From Nemertoderma westbladi (Eukaryota > Xenacoelomorpha > Nemertodermatida > Nemertodermatidae), in assembly GCA_032718475.1 (NCBI GenBank), contig JAUCBJ010007253.1, positions 64,001 through 124,000 on the forward strand: DNA of 60,000 bases, read 5' to 3'. The translations under genes were made by a program, and so were the position numbers. This document shows positions 8,971 through 21,456 of the stretch, in pieces (position 1 is the stretch's first letter; the number at the start of each line of letters is the position of its first letter). The notes beneath the pieces were generated by a model. It was not told where the DNA came from. It saw only the letters and a list, made by a program, of their open reading frames with translations, and made no database searches.

Positions 8971-11900
8971 ATCTTTTGATTTGAATAGTTTTTTGTAGTA
9001 ATATAAACTAAACTTCTTCTGAGTTGGCTATTTTGTTGTAGTAATAAAAACTAACCTGATGTCTTTTGATTTGAATAGTTTTTTGTAGTAATATAAACTA
9101 AACTTCTTTTGAGTTGGCTATTTCGTTGTAGTAATAAAAACTAACCTGATATCTTTTGATTTGAATAGTTTTTTGTAGTAATATAAACTAAACTTCTTCT
9201 GAGTTGGCTATTTTATTGTAGTAATAAAAACTAACCTGATATCTTTTGATTTGGATAGTTTTTTGTAGTAATATAAACTAATCTTCTTCTGAGTTGGCTA
9301 TTTTATTGTAGTAATAAAAACTAACCTGATATCTTTTGATTTGAATAGTTTTTTGTAGTAATATAAACTAAACTTCTTCTGAGTTGGCTATTTTGTTGTA
9401 GTAATAAAAACTAACCTGATGTCTTTTGATTTGAATAGTTTTTTGTAGTAATATAAACTAAACTTCTTTTGAGTTGGCTATTTCGTTGTAGTAATAAAAA
9501 CTAACCTGATATCTTTTGATTTGAATAGTTTTTTGTAGTAATATAAACTAAACTTCTTCTGAGTTGGCTATTTTGTTGTAGTAATAAAAACTAACCTGAT
9601 GTCTTTTGATTTGAATAGTTTTTTGTAGTAATATAAACTAAACTTCTTCTGAGTTGGCTATTTTGTTGTAGTAATAAAAACTAACCTGATGTCTTTTGAT
9701 TTGAATAGTTTTTTGTAGTAATATAAACTAAACTTCTTCTGAGTTGGCTATTTTGTTGTAGTAATAAAAACTAACCTGATGTCTTTTGATTTGAATAGTT
9801 TTTTGTAGTAATATAAACTAAACTTCTTCTGAGTTGGCTATTTTGTTGTAGTAATAAAAACTAACCTGATGTCTTTTGATTTGAATAGTTTTTTGTAGTA
9901 ATATAAACTAAACTTCTTCTGAGTTGGCTATTTTGTTGTAGTAATAAAAACTAACCTGATGTCTTTTGATTTGAATAGTTTTTTGTAGTAATATAAACTA
10001 AACTTCTTTTGAGTTGGCTATTTCGTTGTAGTAATAAAAACTAACCTGATATCTTTTGATTTGAATAGTTTTTTGTAGTAATATAAACTAAACTTCTTCT
10101 GAGTTGGCTATTTTATTGTAGTAATAAAAACTAACCTGATATCTTTTGATTTGGATAGTTTTTTGTATTAATATAAACTAAACTTCTTCTGAGTTGGCTA
10201 TTTCGTTGTAGTAATAAAAACTAACCTGGTATCTTTTGATTTGGATAGTTTTTTGTATTAATATAAACTAAACTTCTTCTGAGTTGGCTATTTTATTGTA
10301 GTAATAAAAACTAACTTGATATCTTTTGATTTGGATAGTTTTTTGTATTAATATAAACTAAACTTCTTCTGAGTTGGTTATTTCGTTGTAGTAATAAAAA
10401 CTAACCTGGTATCTTTTGATTTGGATAGTTTTTTGTATTAATATAAACTAAACTTCTTCTGAGTTGGTTATTTCGTTGTAGTAATAAAAACTAACCTGGT
10501 ATCTTTTGATTTGGATTTTTTTTTGTATTAATATAAACTAAACTTCTTTTGAGTTGGCTAATTTGTTGTAGTAATAAAAACTAACCTGGTATCTTTTGAT
10601 TTGGATAGTTTTTTGTAGTAATATAAACTAAACTTCTTTTGAGTTGGCTATTTCGTTGTAGTAATAAAAACTAACCTGATATCTTTTGATTTGAATAGTT
10701 TTTTGTAGTAATATAAACTAAACTTCTTCTGAGTTGGCTATTTTATTGTAGTAATAAAAACTAACCTGATATCTTTTGATTTGGATAGTTTTTTGTATTA
10801 ATATAAACTAAACTTCTTCTGAGTTGGCTATTTTATTGTAGTAATAAAAACTAACTTGATATCTTTTGATTTGGATAGTTTTTTGTATTAATATAAACTA
10901 AACTTCTTCTGAGTTGGTTATTTCGTTGTAGTAATAAAAACTAACCTGGTATCTTTTGATTTGGATAGTTTTTTGTATTAATATAAACTAAACTTCTTCT
11001 GAGTTGGTTATTTCGTTGTAGTAATAAAAACTAACCTGGTATCTTTTGATTTGGATAGTTTTTTGTATTAATATAAACTAAACTTCTTTTGAGTTGGCTA
11101 ATTTGTTGTAGTAATAAAAACTAACCTGGTATCTTTTGATTTGGATAGTTTTTTGTAGTAATATAAACTAAACTTCTTTTGAGTTGGCTATTTCGTTGTA
11201 GTAATAAAAACTAACCTGATATCTTTTGATTTGAATAGTTTTTTGTAGTAATATAAACTAAACTTCTTCTGAGTTGGCTATTTTATTGTAGTAATAAAAA
11301 CTAACTTGATATCTTTTGATTTGGATAGTTTTTTGTATTAATATAAACTAAACTTCTTCTGAGTTGGTTATTTCGTTGTAGTAATAAAAACTAACCTGGT
11401 ATCTTTTGATTTGGATAGTTTTTTGTAGTAATATAAACTAAACTTCTTTTGAGTTGGCTATTTCGTTGTAGTAATAAAAACTAACCTGATATCTTTTGAT
11501 TTGAATAGTTTTTTGTAGTAATATAAACTAAACTTCTTCTGAGTTGGCTATTTTATTGTAGTAATAAAAACTAACCTGATATCTTTTGATTTGGATAGTT
11601 TTTTGTATTAATATAAACTAAACTTCTTCTGAGTTGGCTATTTCGTTGTAGTAATAAAAACTAACCTGGTATCTTTTGATTTGGATAGTTTTTTGTATTA
11701 ATATAAACTAAACTTCTTCTGAGTTGGCTATTTTATTGTAGTAATAAAAACTAACTTGATATCTTTTGATTTGGATAGTTTTTTGTATTAATATAAACTA
11801 AACTTCTTCTGAGTTGGTTATTTCGTTGTAGTAATAAAAACTAACCTGGTATCTTTTGATTTGGATAGTTTTTTGTATTAATATAAACTAAACTTCTTCT

Positions 11901-12840
11901 GAGTTGGTTATTTCGTTGTAGTAATAAAAACTAACCTGGTATCTTTTGATTTGGATAGTTTTTTGTATTAATATAAACTAAACTTCTTTTGAGTTGGCTA
12001 ATTTGTTGTAGTAATAAAAACTAACCTGATATCTTTTGATTTGGATAGTTTTTTGTATTAATATAAACTAAACTTCTTCTGAGTTGGCTATTTTATTGTA
12101 GTAATAAAAACTAACTTGATATCTTTTGATTTGGATAGTTTTTTGTATTAATATAAACTAAACTTCTTCTGAGTTGGTTATTTCGTTGTAGTAATAAAAA
12201 CTAACCTGGTATCTTTTGATTTGGATAGTTTTTTGTATTAATATAAACTAAACTTCTTCTGAGTTGGTTATTTCGTTGTAGTAATAAAAACTAACCTGGT
12301 ATCTTTTGATTTGGATAGTTTTTTGTATTAATATAAACTAAACTTCTTTTGAGTTGGCTAATTTGTTGTAGTAATAAAAACTAACCTGATATCTTTTGAT
12401 TTGGATAGTTTTTTGTATTAATATAAACTAAACTTCTTCTGAGTTGGCTAATTTGTTGTAGTAATAAAAACTAACCTGATATCTTTTGATTTGGATAGTT
12501 TTTTGTATTAATATAAACTAAACTTCTTCTGAGTTGGCTAATTTGTTGTAGTAATAAAAACTAACCTGGTATCTTTTGATTTGGATAGTTTTTTGTATTA
12601 ATATAAACTAAACTTCTTTTGAGTTGGCTAATTTGTTGTAGTAATAAAAACTAACCTGATATCTTTTGATTTGGATAGTTTTTTGTATTAATATAAACTA
12701 AACTTCTTCTGAGTTGGCTAATTTGTTGTAGTAATAAAAACTAACCTGATATCTTTTGATTTGGATAGTTTTTTGTATTAATATAAACTAAACTTCTTCT
12801 GAGTTGGCTAATTTGTTGTAGTAATAAAAACTAACCTGGT
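8971..12840 (+). repeat. 43-monomer (3,870-bp) higher-order repeat, copy 2
   Basis: This is the direct, adjacent second copy of 5101-8970. Its CTAACTTGAT sites are at 10311, 10851, 11301, 11751 and 12111, each offset 3,870 from copy 1. The match ends at 12841, where TTGGATAG/TGTATTAAT replaces TTGAATAG/TGTAGTAAT. Confidence 0.85.
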
Positions 12841-13320
12841 ATCTTTTGATTTGGATAGTTTTTTGTATTAATATAAACTAAACTTCTTCTGAGTTGGCTA
12901 TTTTATTGTAGTAATAAAAACTAACCTGATATCTTTTGATTTGGATAGTTTTTTGTATTAATATAAACTAAACTTCTTCTGAGTTGGTTATTTCGTTGTA
13001 GTAATAAAAACTAACCTGGTATCTTTTGATTTGGATAGTTTTTTGTAGTAATATAAACTAAACTTCTTCTGAGTTGGTTATTTTGTTGTAGTAATAAAAA
13101 CTAACCTGGTATCTTTTGATTTGGATAGTTTTTTGTATTAATATAAACTAAACTTCTTCTGAGTTGGTTATTTCGTTGTAGTAATAAAAACTAACCTGGT
13201 ATCTTTTGATTTGGATAGTTTTTTGTATTAATATAAACTAAACTTCTTTTGAGTTGGCTAATTTGTTGTAGTAATAAAAACTAACCTGATATCTTTTGAT
13301 TTGGATAGTTTTTTGTATTA

Positions 13321-15800
13321 ATATAAACTAAACTTCTTTTGAGTTGGATAGTTTTTTGTAGTAATAAAAACTAACCTGATATCTTTTGATTTGGATAGTT
13401 TTTTGTATTAATATAAACTAAACTTCTTTTGAGTTGGATAGTTTTTTGTAGTAATAAAAACTAACCTGATATCTTTTGATTTGGATAGTTTTTTGTATTA
13501 ATATAAACTAAACTTCTTTTGAGTTGGCTAATTTGTTGTAGTAATAAAAACTAACCTAATATCTTTTGATTTGAATAGTTTTTTGTAGTAATATAAACTA
13601 AACTTCTTCTGAGTTGGCTATTTCGTTGTAGTAATAAAAACTAACCTGATATCTTTTGATTTGGATAGTTTTTTGTATTAATATAAACTAAACTTCTTCT
13701 GAGTTGGCTATTTTATTGTAGTAATAAAAACTAACCTGATATCCTTTTGATTTGGATAGTTTTTTGTATTAATATAAACTAAACTTCTTCTGAGTTGGCT
13801 ATTTTATTGTAGTAATAAAAACTAACCTGATATCCTTTTGATTTGGATAGTTTTTTGTATTAATATAAACTAAACTTCTTCTGAGTTGGCTATTTCGTTG
13901 TAGTAATAAAAACTAACCTGATATCTTTTTGATTTGTATAGTTTTTTGTATTAATATAAACTAAACTTCTTCTGAGTTGGCTATTTTATTGTAGTAATAA
14001 AAACTAACCTGATATCCTTTTGATTTGGATAGTTTTTTGTATTAATATAAACTAAACTTCTTCTGAGTTGGTTATTTCGTTGTAGTAATAAAAACTAACC
14101 TGGTATCTTTTGATTTGGATAGTTTTTTGTAGTAATATAAACTAAACTTCTTCTGAGTTGGTTATTTTGTTGTAGTAATAAAAACTAACCTGGTATCTTT
14201 TGATTTGGATAGTTTTTTGTATTAATATAAACTAAACTTCTTCTGAGTTGGTTATTTTGTTGTAGTAATAAAAACTAACCTGGTATCTTTTGATTTGGAT
14301 AGTTTTTTGTATTAATATAAACTAAACTTCTTCTGAGTTGGTTATTTTGTTGTAGTAATAAAAACTAACCTGGTATCTTTTGATTTGGATAGTTTTTTGT
14401 ATTAATATAAACTAAACTTCTTCTGAGTTGGCTATTTTATTGTAGTAATAAAAACTAACCTGGTATCTTTTGATTTGGATAGTTTTTTGTATTAATATAA
14501 ACTAAACTTCTTCTGAGTTGGCTATTTTATTGTAGTAATAAAAACTAACCTGGTATCTTTTGATTTGGATAGTTTTTTGTATTAATATAAACTAAACTTC
14601 TTTTGATTTGGATAGTTTTTTGTATTAATATAAACTAAACTTCTTCTGAGTTGGCTATTTTATTGTAGTAATAAAAACTAACCTGGTATCTTTTGATTTG
14701 GATAGTTTTTTGTATTAATATAAACTAAACTTCTTTTGAGTTGGATAGTTTTTTGTATTAATATAAACTAAACTTCTTCTGAGTTGGCTATTTTGTTGTA
14801 GTAATAAAAACTAACCTGATATCTTTTGATTTGGATAGTTTTTTGTATTAATATAAACTAAACTTCTTCTGAGTTGGCTATTTTATTGTAGTAATAAAAA
14901 CTAACCTGGTATCTTTTGATTTGGATAGTTTTTTGTATTAATATAAACTAAACTTCTTCTGAGTTGGCTATTTTATTGTAGTAATAAAAACTAACCTGAT
15001 ATCTTTTGATTTGGATAGTTTTTTGTATTAATATAAACTAAACTTCTTCTGAGTTGGTTATTTCGTTGTAGTAATAAAAACTAACCTGGTGTCTTTTGAT
15101 TTGGATAGTTTTTTGTAGTAATATAAACTAAACTTCTTCTGAGTTGGTTATTTTGTTGTAGTAATAAAAACTAACCTGGTATCTTTTGATTTGGATAGTT
15201 TTTTGTATTAATATAAACTAAACTTCTTCTGAGTTGGTTATTTCGTTGTAGTAATAAAAACTAACCTGGTATCTTTTGATTTGGATAGTTTTTTGTATTA
15301 ATATAAACTAAACTTCTTTTGAGTTGGCTAATTTGTTGTAGTAATAAAAACTAACCTGATATCTTTTGATTTGGATAGTTTTTTGTATTAATATAAACTA
15401 AACTTCTTTTGAGTTGGATAGTTTTTTGTAGTAATAAAAACTAACCTGATATCTTTTGATTTGGATAGTTTTTTGTATTAATATAAACTAAACTTCTTTT
15501 GAGTTGGCTAATTTGTTGTAGAAATAAAAACTAACCTGATATCTTTTGATTTGGATAGTTTTTTGTATTAATATAAACTAAACTTCTTTTGAGTTGGCTA
15601 ATTTGTTGTAGTAATAAAAACTAACCTGATATCTTTTGATTTGAATAGTTTTTTGTATTAATATAAACTAAACTTCTTCTGAGTTGGCTATTTCGTTGTA
15701 GTAATAAAAACTAACCTGATATCTTTTGATTTGGATAGTTTTTTGTATTAATATAAACTAAACTTCTTTTGAGTTGGATAGTTTTTTGTAGTAATAAAAA
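13321..15800 (+). repeat. Recombinant monomers: A/B hybrids and half-unit insertions
   Basis: At about 13346, 13436, 15416 and 15776 the start of half B is replaced by the start of half A (GAGTTGGATAGTTTTTTG leading into B's AATAAAAACTAACC), keeping the 90-bp length. At 14568-14611 and 14701-14744 two half-A units lie back to back, 43 bp apart, with no B between. This is a net half-unit change and shifts the register. All are simply explained by exchange between the homologous halves. Confidence 0.85.
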
Positions 15801-17490
15801 CTAACCTGATATCTTTTGATTTGGATAGTTTTTTGTATTAATATAAACTAAACTTCTTTTGAGTTGGCTAATTTGTTGTAGTAATAAAAACTAACCTGAT
15901 ATCTTTTGATTTGAATAGTTTTTTGTAGTAATATAAACTAAACTTCTTCTGAGTTGGCTATTTTATTGTAGTAATAAAAACTAACCTGATATCCTTTTGA
16001 TTTGGATAGTTTTTTGTATTAATATAAACTAAACTTCTTCTGAGTTGGCTATTTTATTTTAGTAATAACAACTAACCTGGTATCTTTTGATTTGGAGAGT
16101 TTTTTGTATTAATATAAACTAAACTTCTTTTGAGTTGGCTATTTTATTGTAGTAATAAAAACTAACCTGGTATCTTTTGATTTGGAGAGTTTTTTGTATT
16201 AATATAAACTAAACTTCTTTTGAGTTGGCTATTTTATTGTAGTAATAAAAACTAACCTGATATCCTTTTGATTTGGAGAGTTTTTTGTATTAATATAAAC
16301 TAAACTTCTTTTGAGTTGGCTATTTTATTGTAGTAATAAAAACTAACCTGATATCCTTTTGATTTGGATAGTTTTTTGTAGTAATATAAACTAAACTTCT
16401 TTTGAGTTGGCTATTTTGTTGTAGTAATAAAAACTAACCTGATATCCTTTTGATTTGGATAGTTTTTTGTATTAATATAAACTAAACTTCTTCTGAGTTG
16501 GCTATTTTGTTGTAGTAATAAAAACTAACCTGATATCCTTTTGATTTGGATAGTTTTTTGTATTAATATAAACTAAACTTCTTCTGAGTTGGCTATTTTA
16601 TTTTAGTAATAACAACTAACCTGGTATCTTTTGATTTGGAGAGTTTTTTGTATTAATATAAACTAAACTTCTTCTGAGTTGGCTATTTTGTTGTAGTAAT
16701 AAAAACTAACCTGATATCCTTTTGATTTGGATAGTTTTTTGTATTAATATAAACTAAACTTCTTCTGAGTTGGCTATTTTATTTTAGTAATAACAACTAA
16801 CCTGATATCCTTTTGATTTGGATAGTTTTTTGTATTAATATAAACTAAACTTCTTCTGAGTTGGCTATTTTATTTTAGTAATAACAACTAACCTGGTATC
16901 TTTTGATTTGGAGAGTTTTTTGTATTAATATAAACTAAACTTCTTTTGAGTTGGCTAATTTGTTGTAGTAATAAAAACTAACCTGGTATCCTTTTGATTT
17001 GGATAGTTTTTTGTATTAATATAAACTAAACTTCTTCTGAGTTGGCTATTTTATTTTAGTAATAACAACTAACCTGATATCTTTTGATTTGTATAGTTTT
17101 TTGTAGTAATATAAACTAAACTTCTTCTGAGTTGGCTATTTTATTTTAGTAATAACAACTAACCTGATATCTTTTGATTTGTATAGTTTTTTGTATTAAT
17201 ATAAACTAAACTTCTTCTGAGTTGGCTATTTTATTTTAGTAATAACAACTAACCTGATATCTTTTGATTTGTATAGTTTTTTGTAGTAATATAAACTAAA
17301 CTTCTTCTGAGTTGGCTATTTCGTTGTAGTAATAAAAACTAACCTGGTATCCTTTTGATTTGGATAGTTTTTTGTATTAATATAAACTAAACTTATTCTG
17401 AGTTGGCTATTTTATTGTAGTAATAAAAACTAACCTGGTATGTTTTGATTTGGATAGTTTTTTGTAGTAATATAAACTAAACTTCTTCTG

Positions 17491-19230
17491 AGTTGGCTAT
17501 TTTGTTGTAGTAATAAAAACTAACCTGATATCTTTTGATTTGTATAGTTTTTTGTATTAATATAAACTAAACTTCTTCTGAGTTGGTTATTTCGTTGTAG
17601 TAATAAAAACTAACCTGATATCTTTTGATTTGGATAGTTTTTTGTATTAATATAAACTAAACTTCTTCTGAGTTGGTTATTTCGTTGTAGTAATAAAAAC
17701 TAACCTGATATCTTTTGATTTGGATAGTTTTTTGTATTAATATAAACTAAACTTCTTCTGAGTTGGTTATTTCGTTGTAGTAATAAAAACTAACCTGGTA
17801 TCTTTTGATTTGGATAGTTTTTTGTATTAATATAAACTAAACTTCTTCTGAGTTGGTTATTTCGTTGTAGTAATAAAAACTAACCTGATATCTTTTGATT
17901 TGGATAGTTTTTTGTATTAATATAAACTAAACTTCTTCTGAGTTGGCTATTTCGTTGTAGTAATAAAAACTAACCTGATATCTTTTGATTTGTATAGTTT
18001 TTTGTATTAATATAAACTAAACTTCTTCTGAGTTGGCTATTTTGTTGTAGTAATAAAAACTAACCTGGTATCTTTTGATTTGGATAGTTTTTTGTATTAA
18101 TATAAACTAAACTTCTTTTGAGTTGGCTATTTCGTTGTAGTAATAAAAACTAACCTGATATCTTTTGATTTGTATAGTTTTTTGTATTAATATAAACTAA
18201 ACTTCTTCTGAGTTGGCTATTTTGTTGTAGTAATAAAAACTAACCTGGTATCTTTTGATTTGGATAGTTTTTTGTATTAATATAAACTAAACTTCTTTTG
18301 AGTTGGCTATTTCGTTGTAGTAATAAAAACTAACCTGGTATCTTTTGATTTGGATAGTTTTTTGTATTAATATAAACTAAACTTCTTTTGAGTTGGCTAT
18401 TTCGTTGTAGTAATAAAAACTAACCTGATATCTTTTGATTTGTATAGTTTTTTGTATTAATATAAACTAAACTTCTTCTGAGTTGGCTATTTTGTTGTAG
18501 TAATAAAAACTAACCTGGTATCTTTTGATTTGGATAGTTTTTTGTATTAATATAAACTAAACTTCTTCTGAGTTGGCTATTTTATTGTAGTAATAAAAAC
18601 TAACCTGATATCTTTTGATTTGAATAGTTTTTTGTATTAATATAAACTAAACTTCTTCTGAGTTGGCTATTTCGTTGTAGTAATAAAAACTAACCTGATA
18701 TCTTTTGATTTGGATAGTTTTTTGTATTAATATAAACTAAACTTCTTCTGAGTTGGCTATTTTATTGTAGTAATAAAAACTAACCTGATATCTTTTGATT
18801 TGTATAGTTTTTTGTATTAATATAAACTAAACTTCTTCTGAGTTGGCTATTTCGTTGTAGTAATAAAAACTAACCTGATATCTTTTGATTTGGATAGTTT
18901 TTTGTAGTAATATAAACTAAACTTCTTCTGAGTTGGCTATTTCGTTGTAGTAATAAAAACTAACCTGATATCTTTTGATTTGGATAGTTTTTTGTATTAA
19001 TATAAACTAAACTTCTTCTGAGTTGGCTATTTTATTGTAGTAATAAAAACTAACCTGATATCTTTTGATTTGTATAGTTTTTTGTAGTAATATAAACTAA
19101 ACTTCTTCTGAGTTGGCTATTTCGTTGTAGTAATAAAAACTAACCTGATATCTTTTGATTTGGATAGTTTTTTGTATTAATATAAACTAAACTTCTTCTG
19201 AGTTGGCTATTTTATTGTAGTAATAAAAAC
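17491..19230 (+). repeat. Duplicated segment of about 1.74 kb, copy 1 (pairs with 21457-23196)
   Basis: The order of variants (GGTTA/GGCTA, TTTCG/TTTTG/TTTTA, GATATC/GGTATC, TTGGAT/TTGTAT/TTGAAT) over 19 successive monomers is the same as in 21457-23196, at an offset of 3,966 bp. The only difference noticed is TTGTATTG for TTGTATAG in the second copy near 22770. Confidence 0.75.
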
Positions 19231-19340
19231 TAACCTGATATCCTTTTGATTTGTATAGTTTTTTGTAGTAATATAAACTAAACTTCTTTTGAGTTGGCTA
19301 TTTCGTTGTAGTAATAAAAACTAACCTGATATCTTTTGAT

Positions 19341-20320
19341 TTGGATAGTTTTTTGTATTAATATAAACTAAACTTCTTTTGAGTTGGCTATTTCGTTGTA
19401 GTAATAAAAACTAACCTGATATCTTTTGATTTGGATAGTTTTTTGTAGTAATATAAACTAAACTTCTTCTGAGTTGGCTATTTCGTTGTAGTAATAAAAA
19501 CTAACCTGATATCTTTTGATTTGGATAGTTTTTTGTATTAATATAAACTAAACTTCTTTTGAGTTGGCTATTTCGTTGTAGTAATAAAAACTAACCTGAT
19601 ATCTTTTGATTTGGATAGTTTTTTGTATTAATATAAACTAAACTTCTTTTGAGTTGGCTATTTCGTTGTAGTAATAAAAACTAACCTGATATCTTTTGAT
19701 TTGGATAGTTTTTTGTAGTAATATAAACTAAACTTCTTCTGAGTTGGCTATTTCGTTGTAGTAATAAAAACTAACCTGATATCTTTTGATTTGGATAGTT
19801 TTTTGTATTAATATAAACTAAACTTCTTTTGAGTTGGCTATTTCGTTGTAGTAATAAAAACTAACCTGATATCTTTTGATTTGGATAGTTTTTTGTAGTA
19901 ATATAAACTAAACTTCTTCTGAGTTGGTTATTTTGTTGTAGTAATAAAAACTAACCTGATATCTTTTGATTTGGATAGTTTTTTGTATTAATATAAACTA
20001 AACTTCTTCTGAGTTGGCTATTTTATTGTAGTAATAAAAACTAACCTGATATCTTTTGATTTGTATAGTTTTTTGTATTAATATAAACTAAACTTCTTTT
20101 GAGTTGGCTATTTTGTTGTAGTAATAAAAACTAACCTGATATCTTTTGATTTGAATAGTTTTTTGTATTAATATAAACTAAACTTCTTCTGAGTTGGTTA
20201 TTTCGTTGTAGTAATAAAAACTAACCTGATATCTTTTGATTTGGATAGTTTTTTGTAGTAATATAAACTAAACTTCTTTTGAGTTGGCTATTTTGTTGTA
20301 GTAATAAAAACTAACCTGAT
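19341..20320 (+). repeat. Duplicated segment of about 0.98 kb, copy 1 (pairs with 24481-25460)
   Basis: Eleven successive monomers show the same alternation of TGTATTAAT/TGTAGTAAT and CTTTTGAG/CTTCTGAG as 24481-25460, at an offset of 5,140 bp. Because this offset differs from that of the neighbouring duplicated block, at least two events or a later insertion are needed. Confidence 0.7.
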
Positions 20321-21456
20321 ATCCTTTTGATTTGGATAGTTTTTTGTATTAATATAAACTAAACTTCTTCTGAGTTGGCTATTTTATTTTAGTAATAACA
20401 ACTAACCTGGTATCTTTTGATTTGGAGAGTTTTTTGTATTAATATAAACTAAACTTCTTCTGAGTTGGCTATTTTGTTGTAGTAATAAAAACTAACCTGA
20501 TATCTTTTGATTTGGATAGTTTTTTGTATTAATATAAACTAAACTTCTTTTGAGTTGGCTATTTTATTGTAGTAATAAAAACTAACCTGATATCCTTTTG
20601 ATTTGGATAGTTTTTTGTATTAATATAAACTAAACTTCTTCTGAGTTGGCTATTTTATTTTAGTAATAACAACTAACCTGGTATCTTTTGATTTGGAGAG
20701 TTTTTTGTATTAATATAAACTAAACTTCTTTTGAGTTGGCTATTTTATTGTAGTAATAAAAACTAACCTGATATCCTTTTGATTTGGATAGTTTTTTGTA
20801 TTAATATAAACTAAACTTCTTCTGAGTTGGCTATTTTATTTTAGTAATAACAACTAACCTGATATCTTTTGATTTGTATAGTTTTTTGTAGTAATATAAA
20901 CTAAACTTCTTCTGAGTTGGCTATTTCGTTGTAGTAATAAAAACTAACCTGATATCTTTTTGATTTGGATAGTTTTTTGTATTAATATAAACTAAACTTC
21001 TTCTGAGTTGGCTATTTTGTTGTAGTAATAAAAACTAACCTGATATCTTTTGATTTGTATAGTTTTTTGTATTAATATAAACTAAACTTCTTCTGAGTTG
21101 GCTATTTTATTTTAGTAATAACAACTAACCTGATATCTTTTGATTTGTATAGTTTTTTGTAGTAATATAAACTAAACTTCTTCTGAGTTGGCTATTTCGT
21201 TGTAGTAATAAAAACTAACCTGATATCTTTTTGATTTGGATAGTTTTTTGTATTAATATAAACTAAACTTCTTCTGAGTTGGCTATTTTGTTGTAGTAAT
21301 AAAAACTAACCTGATATCTTTTGATTTGTATAGTTTTTTGTATTAATATAAACTAAACTTCTTCTGAGTTGGTTATTTTATTGTAGTAATAAAAACTAAC
21401 CTGATATCTTTTGATTTGGATAGTTTTTTGTAGTAATATAAACTAAACTTCTTCTG

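Larger units (their letters stand above)
4331..13740 (+). repeat. Proximal satellite domain: strictly 90-bp monomers
   Basis: Over about 9.4 kb every monomer is exactly 90 bp, so the phase never slips (roughly 104 monomers). The first 91-bp copy (TATCCTTTTGA) is at 13741. Variants confined largely or wholly to this domain are AATCTTCTTCT near the edge (4420-5420 and 9291), CTAACTTGAT, and a run of GATGTC monomers (which return once at about 23200-23390). Confidence 0.9.
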
